Assembly (NCBI GenBank): GCA_019459525.1
Contig: JAIBEY010000017.1
Location: forward strand, 17,283-81,282
From: Prolixibacteraceae bacterium
Lineage (GTDB): Bacteria > Bacteroidota > Bacteroidia > Bacteroidales > Prolixibacteraceae
DNA length: 64,000 nt
Reading direction: 5' to 3'
How positions within the stretch are numbered: position 1 is the stretch's first letter; the number at the start of each line of letters is the position of its first letter. The translations under genes and the position numbers were made by a program. The notes beneath the pieces are model-generated. The model had not been told where the DNA came from and searched no databases. It saw only the letters and a list, made by a program, of their open reading frames with translations. Of this stretch, positions 1-8,068 are shown one piece after another.

Positions 1-1
1 A

Positions 2-406
2 GTTGAAGCTTATCTGGCCGAAACTCAGGCGAAAGCGCCCGCATCGGGAGAGGTGGCCAATATTGTTTCAGAACGTGGAGAGCTGGTCCCAACGGGTTAC
101 CCGGTAATTACGCTGGTAGATTTGGCCGACAGTTGGGCAACGCTTTACATTCGCGAAGACTTGATGGCCGATGTGCGCATGGGCAGCGAAATCAAAGCAA
201 AGATTCCGGCTTTGGGCAACAAAGAAGTAATTCTGAAAGTGAATTACATCAGTCCGCTGGCCGATTTTGCAACCTGGACCGCTACCAAAACTTCCGGTGG
301 TTTCGATATGAAATCGTTTGAAATTCATGCAGTGCCTGCATCTCCAATCGAAGGACTTCGCCCCGGAATGAGCGTATTGGTTAACTGGAAACAGTTTAAA
401 AAGTGA
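2..406 (+). CDS. HlyD-family membrane fusion protein, C-terminal part (5' truncated by window edge)
   Basis: The frame is already open at base 2, so only the last 134 codons are present and the GTG at 53 is internal. The visible part reads SGEVANIVSERGELVPTGYP, the end of a lipoyl/biotinyl-like hairpin. It is followed by the beta-barrel domain (VITLVDLADSW, then VRMGSEIKAKIP) and ends with GLRPGMSVLVNW, which is typical of the membrane-proximal end of HlyD/EmrA adaptors. Such proteins span the periplasm and link an inner-membrane exporter to an outer-membrane TolC channel. Two ABC-2 permeases follow on the same strand, so this is probably their periplasmic adaptor. A TolC gene would be expected to the left of the window. 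Family call is confident; the substrate is unknown. Confidence 0.85.
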   Translation, partial: VEAYLAETQAKAPASGEVANIVSERGELVPTGYPVITLVDLADSWATLYIREDLMADVRMGSEIKAKIPALGNKEVILKVNYISPLADFATWTATKTSGGFDMKSFEIHAVPASPIEGLRPGMSVLVNWKQFKK

Positions 407-500
407 TCAGTGGTCAGTCTCAGTATGCAGTGAGCCTTGACTTTGGGTATTAGTTATTGAATATTCACAATTGGATATTCTTCTGATTGATAATTTTTTA

Positions 501-1727
501 ATGAAGAAAAAACAAAACATAGCATCAAATACAGCGGAAAAGAGTGAATCGTTCTTTCGGAAGAATCCCTTTTTCAGGGTCTTCTTTCGCGAAATCGACC
601 GGATGTCGGGCTCAACGATTTACCTGTTCACCACCCTGGTCGGTCCGCTGATCTCGTTTGTGATTCTGCTATCGATCTTTTCTGATGGGGTTCCGCGAAA
701 CCTTCCGGTAGGCATAGTTGATCTGGATCACTCTATCCTGTCGCGGAAAATTACGATGTGGATTGGCGCTTCGCCGGAAGCCGAGATTGCGATGCATTTT
801 CCGAATCAGGAAGAAGCTTACCAGCAGATGGAGCAGGGAAAACTGGATGCCATTGTACTTATTCCGGAAGGAACCGAAAAAGGTATTTTGAAAGGGAGCA
901 GCCAAAGTATCCCGGTTTTTATCAACAACTCCAACATGCTGAAAGGTGGGTTCCTGCAAAAAGGAATTTACAAATCGCTGGCAACTCTTTCAGGAGGAAT
1001 AAAGCTGCAACTGGCGATGAAAAGCGGCTTGCCCGAACGACAGGCGAAGGCTAAAATCCAACCAGTCAAGCTACAGCAGCATATCCTTTTTAATCCCTTC
1101 GGAAATTATTCCTACTTTCTGTTGAGTGCCCTTTTACCATTGATGATTGTTGTTTTCACACTGCTATCGGGAGTTTTTGCTGTCGGTACAGAAGTGCGCG
1201 AAGGAACCGGTCCTGATTGGCTCGATCATTCGGCGGGAAGCGTGATTGTTGCCCTAGTCGGTAAGTTGCTGCCTTATACCATTTTGCTTCTTATCGATAC
1301 GGTGGTGATGAATGTGGTACTGTTTATCCGAATGGGAACACCGCTTCAGGGTAGTTTCGTCTTTATCGTGCTGGGCGAAATAATGATGATCGTGACCTAT
1401 CAACTGCTTGCAGTTTTGCTGGTTTCGGTAACGGCTAACCTTCGCTTAGCGCTTTCGCTGGCCAGCGCCTATGCCATGATGGCGCTCACTTTCTCCGGAT
1501 TGACCTTTCCTCAGTTTGCTATGCCAATTGCCGCCGAGGCTGTTTCGTACCTTTTCCCATTCACGCATTGGGTGAAGATATTCATTTCGCAGGCCATGCG
1601 GGGCGAATCGCTGATACATGTTGTTGGTCCAATGGCAGCATTTTTTGCATTTATTCTGCTGTCGGTTAGCTTTTTACCACGCCTGAAGAGACTGTTGAAA
1701 GAGGAAAAATATTGGGGGAAAATATAA
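501..1727 (+). CDS. ABC-2 type permease (ABC2_membrane_3-like), first of a pair
   Basis: This is an inner-membrane ABC-2 permease of about 408 residues. One N-terminal membrane segment (near TIYLFTTLVGPLISFVILLS) is followed by a large periplasmic domain with the family motif VGIVDLDHS. Five or so C-terminal helices run from about residue 200. I chose ATG 501 (MKKKQN) over the upstream in-frame TTG at 471, because the TTG extension adds residues with no family character. No ATPase gene lies beside it. HlyD plus two ABC-2 permeases is a recurrent Bacteroidota layout, probably a drug, lipid or surface-component exporter. The substrate cannot be told from the sequence. Confidence 0.85.
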   Translation: MKKKQNIASNTAEKSESFFRKNPFFRVFFREIDRMSGSTIYLFTTLVGPLISFVILLSIFSDGVPRNLPVGIVDLDHSILSRKITMWIGASPEAEIAMHFPNQEEAYQQMEQGKLDAIVLIPEGTEKGILKGSSQSIPVFINNSNMLKGGFLQKGIYKSLATLSGGIKLQLAMKSGLPERQAKAKIQPVKLQQHILFNPFGNYSYFLLSALLPLMIVVFTLLSGVFAVGTEVREGTGPDWLDHSAGSVIVALVGKLLPYTILLLIDTVVMNVVLFIRMGTPLQGSFVFIVLGEIMMIVTYQLLAVLLVSVTANLRLALSLASAYAMMALTFSGLTFPQFAMPIAAEAVSYLFPFTHWVKIFISQAMRGESLIHVVGPMAAFFAFILLSVSFLPRLKRLLKEEKYWGKI

Positions 1728-1733
1728 CCCGAT

Positions 1734-1785
1734 TTGACGTAGAGACGCGATTGTAGAGACGCGATTAATCGCGTCTCTACGTCAA
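1734..1785. repeat. Palindromic repeat with a duplicated left arm
   Basis: A 19-bp arm, TTGACGTAGAGACGCGATT (1734-1752), is matched perfectly in reverse complement at 1767-1785. The 14 bases between the arms (1753-1766) are a second copy of GTAGAGACGCGATT, so the left arm is partly duplicated. The element fills most of the gap between the two permease genes and would form a strong hairpin in the mRNA. From memory, this GTAGAGACGCGATT type palindrome is scattered through many Bacteroidota and cyanobacterial genomes. That is recollection, not a search. Confidence 0.85.
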
Positions 1786-1803
1786 CTAAATAAACGATTA
1801 ATC

Positions 1804-3018
1804 ATGTTCAAAAAAATATACAGAGGCATTGAAATGACGGGGCAGTTTTACCGCGAGGAATTCCGAGATATTCGCCGCGACAGCGGAGCTATCCTGATTC
1901 TGATCGGCGCCCTGATGATCTACCCGATTATCTATTCCATCGCCTACAAAAACGAAGTTGTTCGCGAACTGAAAACCATCATTGTCGATCTGGACCGGAC
2001 CACCACCAGCCACCAGTTGATTAAGATGCTTGAAGGAGCCGAACAGATTGAAATCGATCATGTTGCTGCAAGCCTGGAGGAGGCAAAAGATGATTTTTAT
2101 AAAGGACATTCAGGTGGAATCGTGGTAATTCCGCAACATTTTGAAAAAGACATCCTGAATGGGAAACAAACCAATGTATCGGTTTTTGCCGATGGAAGTT
2201 ATTTCCTGATTTACCGCCAGTTGGTTGCCGGATCGGTAAAAACTGTGGGGACATTTTCCGCCGGAATTGAGATCAAAAAGCTGATGATGGAAGGCAAAAC
2301 GTACGATCAGGCGATCCAGCAACGCGATCCGCTGTCAGCCGATATTCATTTCTGGTTTAATCCTTCCTCCGGATATGGTTCGTTCGTGATGCCCGGAATC
2401 ATCATTATTATTTTGCAACAAACGTTGCTGATCGGAATCGGCATGCTGGGCGGAACTGCCAAAGAGAAAAACCGCGACAGCTTTTTGGTTCCTGTTGCCC
2501 TGAAAAAAGGCGGAGTTTTTCCGATTTTGTTTGGAAAAACCTTGTCGTACCTCACCATTTACGCGGTTAATTGTGTCATTACAATGATCTGGATTCATTC
2601 GTGGTTCAATTATCCCAACCAAGGCAGTTACATCACGGTGCTGATGCTGACTTTACCTTTCCTTTTGTCGGTAATTTTTATGGGAATTACGCTGTCGGTT
2701 TTATTTAAACGGCGCGAATCATCGATCATGTTTATGGTTTTCCTGTCGCCCATCGTCGTTTTCCTGAGCGGAATTTCGTGGCCGGCCTCGTCCATTCCTC
2801 CGATTGTTTACAATCTGGCTCACCTTTTTCCATCAACCATTATGATGCCAGCTTATCTGCGGGTTCGTAGTATGGGTGTTGGGATAGAGGCCATTAAACA
2901 CGAATATTTCCTGATGCTTTTGCAGATGTGCTTCTATTTCTGCACAGCGGCCGTGGCTCTGTATTTTTCGGCAAAGCATAATGCGAAACGGATTTTGCCT
3001 GATAATACGACGAACTGA
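1804..3018 (+). CDS. ABC-2 type permease, second of a pair
   Basis: This 404-residue permease has the same layout as the gene upstream. It starts with an N-terminal helix (SGAILILIGALMIYPIIYSIAY), then a periplasmic domain beginning IIVDLDRTTTS with a variable middle. About five C-terminal helices follow, including the FLSGISWPASSIPP loop typical of YhhJ/YbhR-like ABC-2 proteins. ATG 1804 directly follows the palindromic repeat. It probably forms a heterodimer with the first permease and works with the HlyD adaptor. As with its partner, the ATPase is not in the window and the substrate is unknown. Confidence 0.85.
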   Translation: MFKKIYRGIEMTGQFYREEFRDIRRDSGAILILIGALMIYPIIYSIAYKNEVVRELKTIIVDLDRTTTSHQLIKMLEGAEQIEIDHVAASLEEAKDDFYKGHSGGIVVIPQHFEKDILNGKQTNVSVFADGSYFLIYRQLVAGSVKTVGTFSAGIEIKKLMMEGKTYDQAIQQRDPLSADIHFWFNPSSGYGSFVMPGIIIIILQQTLLIGIGMLGGTAKEKNRDSFLVPVALKKGGVFPILFGKTLSYLTIYAVNCVITMIWIHSWFNYPNQGSYITVLMLTLPFLLSVIFMGITLSVLFKRRESSIMFMVFLSPIVVFLSGISWPASSIPPIVYNLAHLFPSTIMMPAYLRVRSMGVGIEAIKHEYFLMLLQMCFYFCTAAVALYFSAKHNAKRILPDNTTN

Positions 3019-3084
3019 CTGCGATTAAAACACTGATTTATTATCAATTAATCAGATCATCTATTTCCAATGTAATAGTTGTGA

Positions 3085-3504
3085 CTATTCAATCGGCCCG
3101 CATTCAATGTAACCCCATTGCGGAACATTCAGCTTCAGTGTTTGGCCTTCAATTTCAAACGAAGTTATTTTCGGAAGCATAGCTGCCAGTTTTTCCGAGA
3201 ATTTACTGTCGCAGCAAGCCTCAGTACAGGCTGGAGATTCTACTTTAAGCTGATTGTTTTGCCCAATTGTAAAATTGCCCCCACAACTGTTAATGTCAAG
3301 TTTCAGGTTGTATGTTCCGGACTTACTGAAGGTCAGCAAAATCTTAGAATTCTCGTTTTTGGGATAAGCCACCGATTCTATTGACATAAAACCTTTTGCT
3401 TCCCAGGTATTGTAAAGCCCCGAATCCAGAGGTTTCCCATCTTCTTTGTTACAGTAAGTAGCGGTAAACATTAAAATTAGTGCAGCCAAAATTGAGATTT
3501 TCAT
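3085..3504 (-). CDS. Small lipoprotein with META/HslJ-like domain
   Basis: A 139-residue protein with a hydrophobic leader (MKISILAALILMFTATYC) whose Cys fits a relaxed lipobox, so it is probably a lipoprotein. The C-terminal half resembles META/HslJ domains: INSCGGNFTIGQNNQLKVES, then a Cys cluster (ACTEACCDSKF), then FEIEGQTLKL. The paired cysteines (CGG, C..ACC) could form disulfides in the periplasm. META domains occur in outer-membrane stress lipoproteins, but the biochemical role here is unknown. It runs convergently to the permease genes and precedes the LytTR gene on the same strand, with no obvious operon link. Domain assignment is moderate. Confidence 0.65.
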   Translation of the reverse strand: MKISILAALILMFTATYCNKEDGKPLDSGLYNTWEAKGFMSIESVAYPKNENSKILLTFSKSGTYNLKLDINSCGGNFTIGQNNQLKVESPACTEACCDSKFSEKLAAMLPKITSFEIEGQTLKLNVPQWGYIECGPIE

Positions 3505-3564
3505 ATCCTATTTTTTGCAAGATGTAAAAATGTGTTCTGAAGTTGCGTTGAAAATTCCTCATTT

Positions 3565-4332
3565 TTAGTTGTCCAGCCAGTATTTGAAATCGGGAACACG
3601 TTCACGGCTAACCAAAACCTCGACTTCAGGGTCGGGACGAAGTTGTATTTTTAACCGATTGTTGAAATAGGTATGGATTTTTTCGATGGCTTCGGGCTTG
3701 ACCAGAAATTTACGGTTAATCCGAAAAAATAGCTTCGGGTCGAGCATTTGTTCCAGTTCGTCAAGCGAATAATCGATCGGTAGCTTGTTTTTCGCAAAAG
3801 TAACAGCCCAACACATGCCTTCATTGAATAAGAAATAGGCAATATCTTCTACGTTTACCTGTTTCAACTGCTCACCAACCTTAATGAGTAGCCGCTTTTT
3901 ATACTGGCTGGCTTGTATTAACCTCGAGTAGAGTTGTTCGTACAATTGTTCCTGATTCTGGATCACGTTTTTATGTTGCTTCCTGAATTTCTCAAATGCC
4001 ATCCGTAAGTCCTGAAAATCAACCGGTTTAAGAAGATAATCAACACTGTTTACTTTGAAAGCCTGAATGGCGTATTCGTTGTAGGCTGTAGTAAAGATTA
4101 CCGGAATTTCCAACCGCACTTGTTTAAACAGATCGAAGCACGGGCCATCCGAAAGCTGGATGTCCATCAGTAACAAATCGGGATGTGGATGACTCGAAAA
4201 CCATTCAACTCCCTGTTTGACCGATTCGATAATGCCCAGCAGTTCAATAGTAGGATCGTATCGGCAAATCAGTTTTACCAGATGTTCCGCCGACAGGCTT
4301 TCGTCCTCAAAGATCAATACTCTTAAGTTCAC
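3565..4332 (-). CDS. LytTR-family response regulator
   Basis: This 255-residue cytoplasmic regulator has an N-terminal receiver domain with the acidic pair near residues 9-11 and the phospho-acceptor Asp at about 57 in LLLMDIQ. The conserved Thr lies near 81 and Lys at about 102 (YLLKPVDF). A LytTR DNA-binding domain starts near residue 145 (KRLLIKVGEQLKQVNVEDIAYF) and ends with RINRKFLVKPEAI. The start codon is GTG at 4332, and no ATG fits because the receiver domain begins at once with LRVLIFEDE. Its first 26 bases overlap the end of the kinase gene, which suggests translational coupling. Targets are unknown. Together with the kinase it forms a complete two-component system. Confidence 0.92.
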   Translation of the reverse strand: MNLRVLIFEDESLSAEHLVKLICRYDPTIELLGIIESVKQGVEWFSSHPHPDLLLMDIQLSDGPCFDLFKQVRLEIPVIFTTAYNEYAIQAFKVNSVDYLLKPVDFQDLRMAFEKFRKQHKNVIQNQEQLYEQLYSRLIQASQYKKRLLIKVGEQLKQVNVEDIAYFLFNEGMCWAVTFAKNKLPIDYSLDELEQMLDPKLFFRINRKFLVKPEAIEKIHTYFNNRLKIQLRPDPEVEVLVSRERVPDFKYWLDN

Positions 4333-5395
4333 TTTTTTTCAGTTTTGGTAGTTTAATGCAGAACGTAAACGATGTTTCTTCCAGTTCAATTCCTTTTTCT
4401 GAAATCAGTTCATAGCGTTTGCGTATGTTTTCAAGTCCAATCCCTGACGAACCTTCGATCTGTTCGCGCCGGTTGAGGTTGTTCATTACCCGGATGGAAT
4501 CGGCATCTTCGGTAATACGCACTGACAAAGGCGATTCTTTTGAAAACCGGTTGTGCTTCACCGCGTTTTCAGCCAGCATTTGCAACGAATTTTTAGGGAC
4601 AAACGTGTATCTTCTGGTGTCATCGCTAAGTTCGATACTAAACCGTATGCTGTCATTGTGCCTCACTGTCATCAGGAAAATATAGGCATTCAAAAAATCC
4701 AGTTCTTGCGAAAGGGGTACAACCGTTTCATCCCTCACCTCAAGCACGTAACGGTAAATTTTCGATAACTGGTTGATGTATTGCGCAGCCAGGTCGGCAT
4801 CTTTATGAACCAAAGTTGTTAATACGCTCAGGCTGTTAAAAAAAAAGTGCGGTTCAATCTGGTGTTTCAGCGTCTCGAACTGTGATCGGATGTTTTCTTT
4901 TTGCAAGCGTTCTGCCATCACTTCGGCTTCCTGCCAGTTTCTGAAATAGAAGATAAACGAATGAAAACCAATGATTATTAAAGATATAATGACCATCATT
5001 ACGGTTAATTCACGATCGAGAACAACATAGTCAGCCCACAATTTCTCCTGATGGATAAACACAAAAAACAAATTGTAATACAATTCGCCGTATAAAGCGG
5101 TGAAACCAATACAATACACCAAAAGCACCACGCCCAGAATTACAAAACGCATGGTTTGCCCGAAATAATTCCTGACCAAGCGGTTGATACGGTTGGTCAT
5201 CCAAATCCCGGTTTCCCATACCATCCATCCGAAAAAGAGAAAGAACAAATGAAAGAAAATTCCCCGCAAATCATACTGCCAAAGACTAGAAAACGAGCGG
5301 TCGTAGAACTTATACAAATAATGCACTCCATTAAGAATCAGGAAAATGGACAAGTATTTCAGAACAATTTCGTTAATCCGGGTTCCAGGTTTCAT
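4307..5395 (-). CDS. LytS/YehU-type sensor histidine kinase
   Basis: A 362-residue membrane kinase with four predicted helices in the first 150 residues. These start near YLSIFLILNGVHYLY and GIFFHLFFLFFGWMVW. A coiled linker and a His_kinase (PF06580-type) domain follow. The phospho-accepting His is at about 183 in LKHQIEPHFFFNSLS. The N box is LAENAVKHN near 274-282 and the glycine box is GSSGIGLENIRKRY near 316. No extracytoplasmic sensor domain is visible, so the membrane helices themselves probably sense the signal, as in other members of this family. It is cotranscribed with and overlaps the LytTR regulator. Confidence 0.92.
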   Translation of the reverse strand: MKPGTRINEIVLKYLSIFLILNGVHYLYKFYDRSFSSLWQYDLRGIFFHLFFLFFGWMVWETGIWMTNRINRLVRNYFGQTMRFVILGVVLLVYCIGFTALYGELYYNLFFVFIHQEKLWADYVVLDRELTVMMVIISLIIIGFHSFIFYFRNWQEAEVMAERLQKENIRSQFETLKHQIEPHFFFNSLSVLTTLVHKDADLAAQYINQLSKIYRYVLEVRDETVVPLSQELDFLNAYIFLMTVRHNDSIRFSIELSDDTRRYTFVPKNSLQMLAENAVKHNRFSKESPLSVRITEDADSIRVMNNLNRREQIEGSSGIGLENIRKRYELISEKGIELEETSFTFCIKLPKLKKSELKSIDL

Positions 5396-5436
5396 TTCGC
5401 TGTAGTTTTCAATGAATGAATAAAAAATGCTCAGCT

Positions 5437-6420
5437 TTACTGTAAATAACCATACTGCTCAAACCACTCCAGCGCATCTTCTATGGCTTGGGAAATTGGA
5501 GTCTGCGGCATTTGAAGTTCCTGAACGGCCTTGACCGAAGAATAATAATTGTCGGCGCAAAGCAATCGGGCATTCACCGGGTTCAGTTTAGCGGGTTTCC
5601 CTATTACGTTTTCGTACAAACTGCCTAACGCCCCGGCTAAATGAACAGATTGACGAGGCATTGGCAGCAATAGTTGGGGTCGTCCGTGTATTAACCTTAA
5701 TTTGTCAAAAAAATTGTGGTAAGTGAGGTTCTCGTTGGCTAACAAGTAACATTCGCCTGATCGGCCAAGCTTGATTGCATTCACAATGCCATGAGCCACA
5801 TCGGCCACATGCACAAAATTTTTACCTCCAGGCGGATAAATCATCAGCTTCTTTTGCTGTGCCATAAGGATAATCTGACCCGAACTGGGCCTGGCATCGT
5901 ATTTCCCCAGCATAAATGTTGGATTTACCACTACTGCCGGAAGCCCACTTCTGCGGAATTCGCCTAAAACGAGGTTCTGCGCCATGTATTTGCTTACCAT
6001 GTAGCCGGATTTTCCACTCGTGCTGAACGGAGATTCTTCCGTCCCGGGATTTGATTTCGATCCCGGGTTAAACGCATTGGCCGAACTTACAAAAATGAAC
6101 TTTTCAATTCCCCTGCGAACAGCCTCATCCAAAAGCAATTGGGTGGTATCAACATTCGTTCTTTTATACGCATCGTAATGAGTAGGCCACTGGTTGGTAT
6201 TGGCCGCCGCATGAACCACCACTTCACAACCCGCAAAAGCCTTCCGCACATCGGCCTGATTGGTAATTTCACCCTTAAACAGTTCAACATCCACTTTTTT
6301 AAGCGAGAGCAGGTTGCTGCTTTCGCGCACCATTCCGCGCACTTCGTATCCTGAATAGAGCAACTCACGAACCAGGTTGCTTGCCAGCAACCCGTTTGCC
6401 CCTGTAACCAATACTTTCAT
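5437..6420 (-). CDS. NAD-dependent epimerase/dehydratase (extended SDR)
   Basis: This 327-residue extended short-chain dehydrogenase/epimerase carries the Rossmann motif TGANGLLASN at the N-terminus. It also has VVHAAANTNQW, FVSSANAF and the catalytic YMVSKYMAQ (Tyr-x-x-x-Lys). I chose ATG 6420 (MKVLVTG) over an in-frame TTG at 6447, because the Rossmann strand normally starts within a few residues. The family includes dihydroflavonol reductase-like, 3-beta-hydroxysteroid dehydrogenase-like and sugar-nucleotide epimerase enzymes. The sequence fits the reductase side better than a UDP-glucose epimerase, but the substrate is unknown. It is a single gene on the minus strand next to a MITE-like element. 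Confidence 0.85.
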   Translation of the reverse strand: MKVLVTGANGLLASNLVRELLYSGYEVRGMVRESSNLLSLKKVDVELFKGEITNQADVRKAFAGCEVVVHAAANTNQWPTHYDAYKRTNVDTTQLLLDEAVRRGIEKFIFVSSANAFNPGSKSNPGTEESPFSTSGKSGYMVSKYMAQNLVLGEFRRSGLPAVVVNPTFMLGKYDARPSSGQIILMAQQKKLMIYPPGGKNFVHVADVAHGIVNAIKLGRSGECYLLANENLTYHNFFDKLRLIHGRPQLLLPMPRQSVHLAGALGSLYENVIGKPAKLNPVNARLLCADNYYSSVKAVQELQMPQTPISQAIEDALEWFEQYGYLQ

Positions 6421-6556
6421 CTTAATTGTATTATCGATTGTTTTCAATTATGGATTTCCGGAGTTTCCTCAACAGAGATTCGATTTAAAACACAGGCTAA
6501 TAAGGTTCGTGCCATGGTCGTTTAAATATCTACTGAGGTTAAAAAGTATATGATAA

Positions 6557-6803
6557 TCTGAGTTCGATATAAACAGTAAAAATAATAGACTGAGCAACAG
6601 TTCGTTAGATTTGCCGTAGGCAATCAATATCAATAGAAAATGTTACCCACAAGCAAAAATATTGTCCGTAGGACATTAAGATTGTTCAAGGCTGTATATC
6701 TCCTAACGGAGAATGGGTATTCAAAATGATTTTATTCTATTGACATTGAACTCATAACGGAGTAAATGTGTTATGTTCTATAATTTTTTATATCGAACTC
6801 AGA
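6557..6803. mobile_element. MITE-like element, 247 bp, with 17-bp terminal inverted repeats and four internal mini-hairpins
   Basis: The termini TCTGAGTTCGATATAAA (6557-6573) and TTTATATCGAACTCAGA (6787-6803) are perfect inverted repeats. No open frame of note lies between them. Inside are four short palindromes: TTGCC-GTA-GGCAA (6611-6623), TGTCC-GTA-GGACA (6663-6675), TCTCC-TAAC-GGAGA (6699-6712) and ACTCA-TAAC-GGAGT (6749-6763, one mismatch). The element ends 3 bp beyond the stop codon of the SDR gene and accounts for most of the gap at 6421-6806. I see no convincing target-site duplication. It looks like a non-autonomous mobile or REP-like element; no transposase is nearby. Confidence 0.7.
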
Positions 6804-6806
6804 CAA

Positions 6807-7607
6807 TTAAAGTTCGCGCTGTATAACTCTTGAACTTAGCGAAAGCCTTATTCCTGAAGGGATCAGGCTCATCAGGAAAACATTAATCCGGTTAAGGTAG
6901 CCTGGAATAATGACCGCTTTTCCGCGAATCAGGTTGTGGACCGAAATACGGGCAATCGCCGAGGCCGAAACCAGAGCCAGGCGACCGAGCGCACCCTGTT
7001 TCTGAATGCGGGCTACAACATCGGGATTGGTCATGATTGGTCCCGGATTGACCACACTTACCCTGATGTTTGTATTGCGCAATTCGGCTTTCAACCCTCG
7101 GGTAAAGTGGTAGATAAATGCTTTCGAGGCCGGGTAAACAGTTTTGTATGGTAACGGTGCAAATGCGGCCATGCTCGACACATTCAAGATGTAGGCTTTC
7201 CGGTGCATTTTTAATTCCGGGATTAAAAGCCTGACCAGTAACGAAGTTGCACGGATATTCAACTGGATTAGTCGGTCGATGTAATCGGTCGGAGTGGTTT
7301 CAAACGAGCGGGTACCGCCAATACCAGCATTGTTAATCAGCACATTGACCGAAAAATTGGCAATTACCCAGGCAGCGAGCAGTTCAACCTGTTCTTTGTC
7401 GGTCAAATCAATTTCGTAGTGGCAGACTATAACCTCATACTTTCCGGATAGTTGGGCGCACAACTCCGGGAGATTTTCGCCGGGCAACGAAACCAGTATC
7501 AGATTCATTTTTCGCCGGGCACATTCAATGGCAAGTTCTTTTCCAAGACCTGTGCTGGCTCCGGTAATAAGCGTGAACAAACTGTTTTTTGTTTCCTGTA
7601 TTTTCAT
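6807..7607 (-). CDS. Short-chain dehydrogenase/reductase (SDR)
   Basis: A classical 266-residue SDR. It has the cofactor motif TGASTGLGKELA near residue 16, the structural NNAGIGG near 92 and a catalytic Ser in LNVSSMAAF. The active-site Tyr and Lys are in YPASKAF, and VVNPGPIMTN follows. The hydrophobic C-terminus (INVFLMSLIPSGIRL) resembles membrane-associated SDRs of lipid metabolism. Its ATG overlaps the stop codon of the DUF2062 gene by 4 bases (ATGA), so it is translationally coupled as the last gene of a START-DUF2062-SDR operon. The substrate is probably a ketone or alcohol of a lipid-like molecule, an inference from the neighbours. Confidence 0.85.
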   Translation of the reverse strand: MKIQETKNSLFTLITGASTGLGKELAIECARRKMNLILVSLPGENLPELCAQLSGKYEVIVCHYEIDLTDKEQVELLAAWVIANFSVNVLINNAGIGGTRSFETTPTDYIDRLIQLNIRATSLLVRLLIPELKMHRKAYILNVSSMAAFAPLPYKTVYPASKAFIYHFTRGLKAELRNTNIRVSVVNPGPIMTNPDVVARIQKQGALGRLALVSASAIARISVHNLIRGKAVIIPGYLNRINVFLMSLIPSGIRLSLSSRVIQREL

Positions 7608-8068
7608 TGTTTTCTGTATTTCCTGAGGATAAAATAACTGAGATGATAAGCCAAAAAGGCAAATGGTATTCCGAGTAAAAATCCTCCAACTGCGAGGGTT
7701 AAAAGAATTTCCGATCCGTGGTGGAAAATTTCGGTTAAAACCCGGAATGAAAATTCAGCAGGGAATTCGAACGATTGTTGGCAACCGGTAATCTGTTTCC
7801 CGACCAGGTAATTCAGCCCGAAGAAGAATGGAGCGGTTATCGGGTTAATATTGAAAACCCCAATCCCGGCGGCCAGTTTATTCCATTTCAGGACCGAGGC
7901 AATAGCCACTGCAAGAATTGCTTTTACGCCAACCAGCGGCATTAACCCAATGAAAATCCCGAGCGAATAACCACTGGCAATTTGGTGCGGGTCGCCCTCA
8001 ATTTTTTGAATCAACCGGCCCGCATTTAGTTTGCTGGCCAGCCAATGGCGAACGACTGAAATACTCAT
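7604..8068 (-). CDS. DUF2062 domain membrane protein
   Basis: This is a 154-residue inner-membrane protein of the DUF2062 family. The core reads GYSLGIFIGLMPLVGVKAIL, followed by NINPITAPFFFGLNYLVGK, then a C-terminal helix (LTLAVGGFLLGIPFAFLAYH). DUF2062 proteins are small, often sit beside glycosyltransferase or lipid genes, and have no established reaction. The frame opens with GTG-ATG at 8071/8068. The ATG at 8068 overlaps the last base of the START-domain stop codon, and I chose it. The gene lies between a START protein and an SDR with overlapping ends, so the three products probably work together. Confidence 0.8.
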   Translation of the reverse strand: MSISVVRHWLASKLNAGRLIQKIEGDPHQIASGYSLGIFIGLMPLVGVKAILAVAIASVLKWNKLAAGIGVFNINPITAPFFFGLNYLVGKQITGCQQSFEFPAEFSFRVLTEIFHHGSEILLTLAVGGFLLGIPFAFLAYHLSYFILRKYRKQ

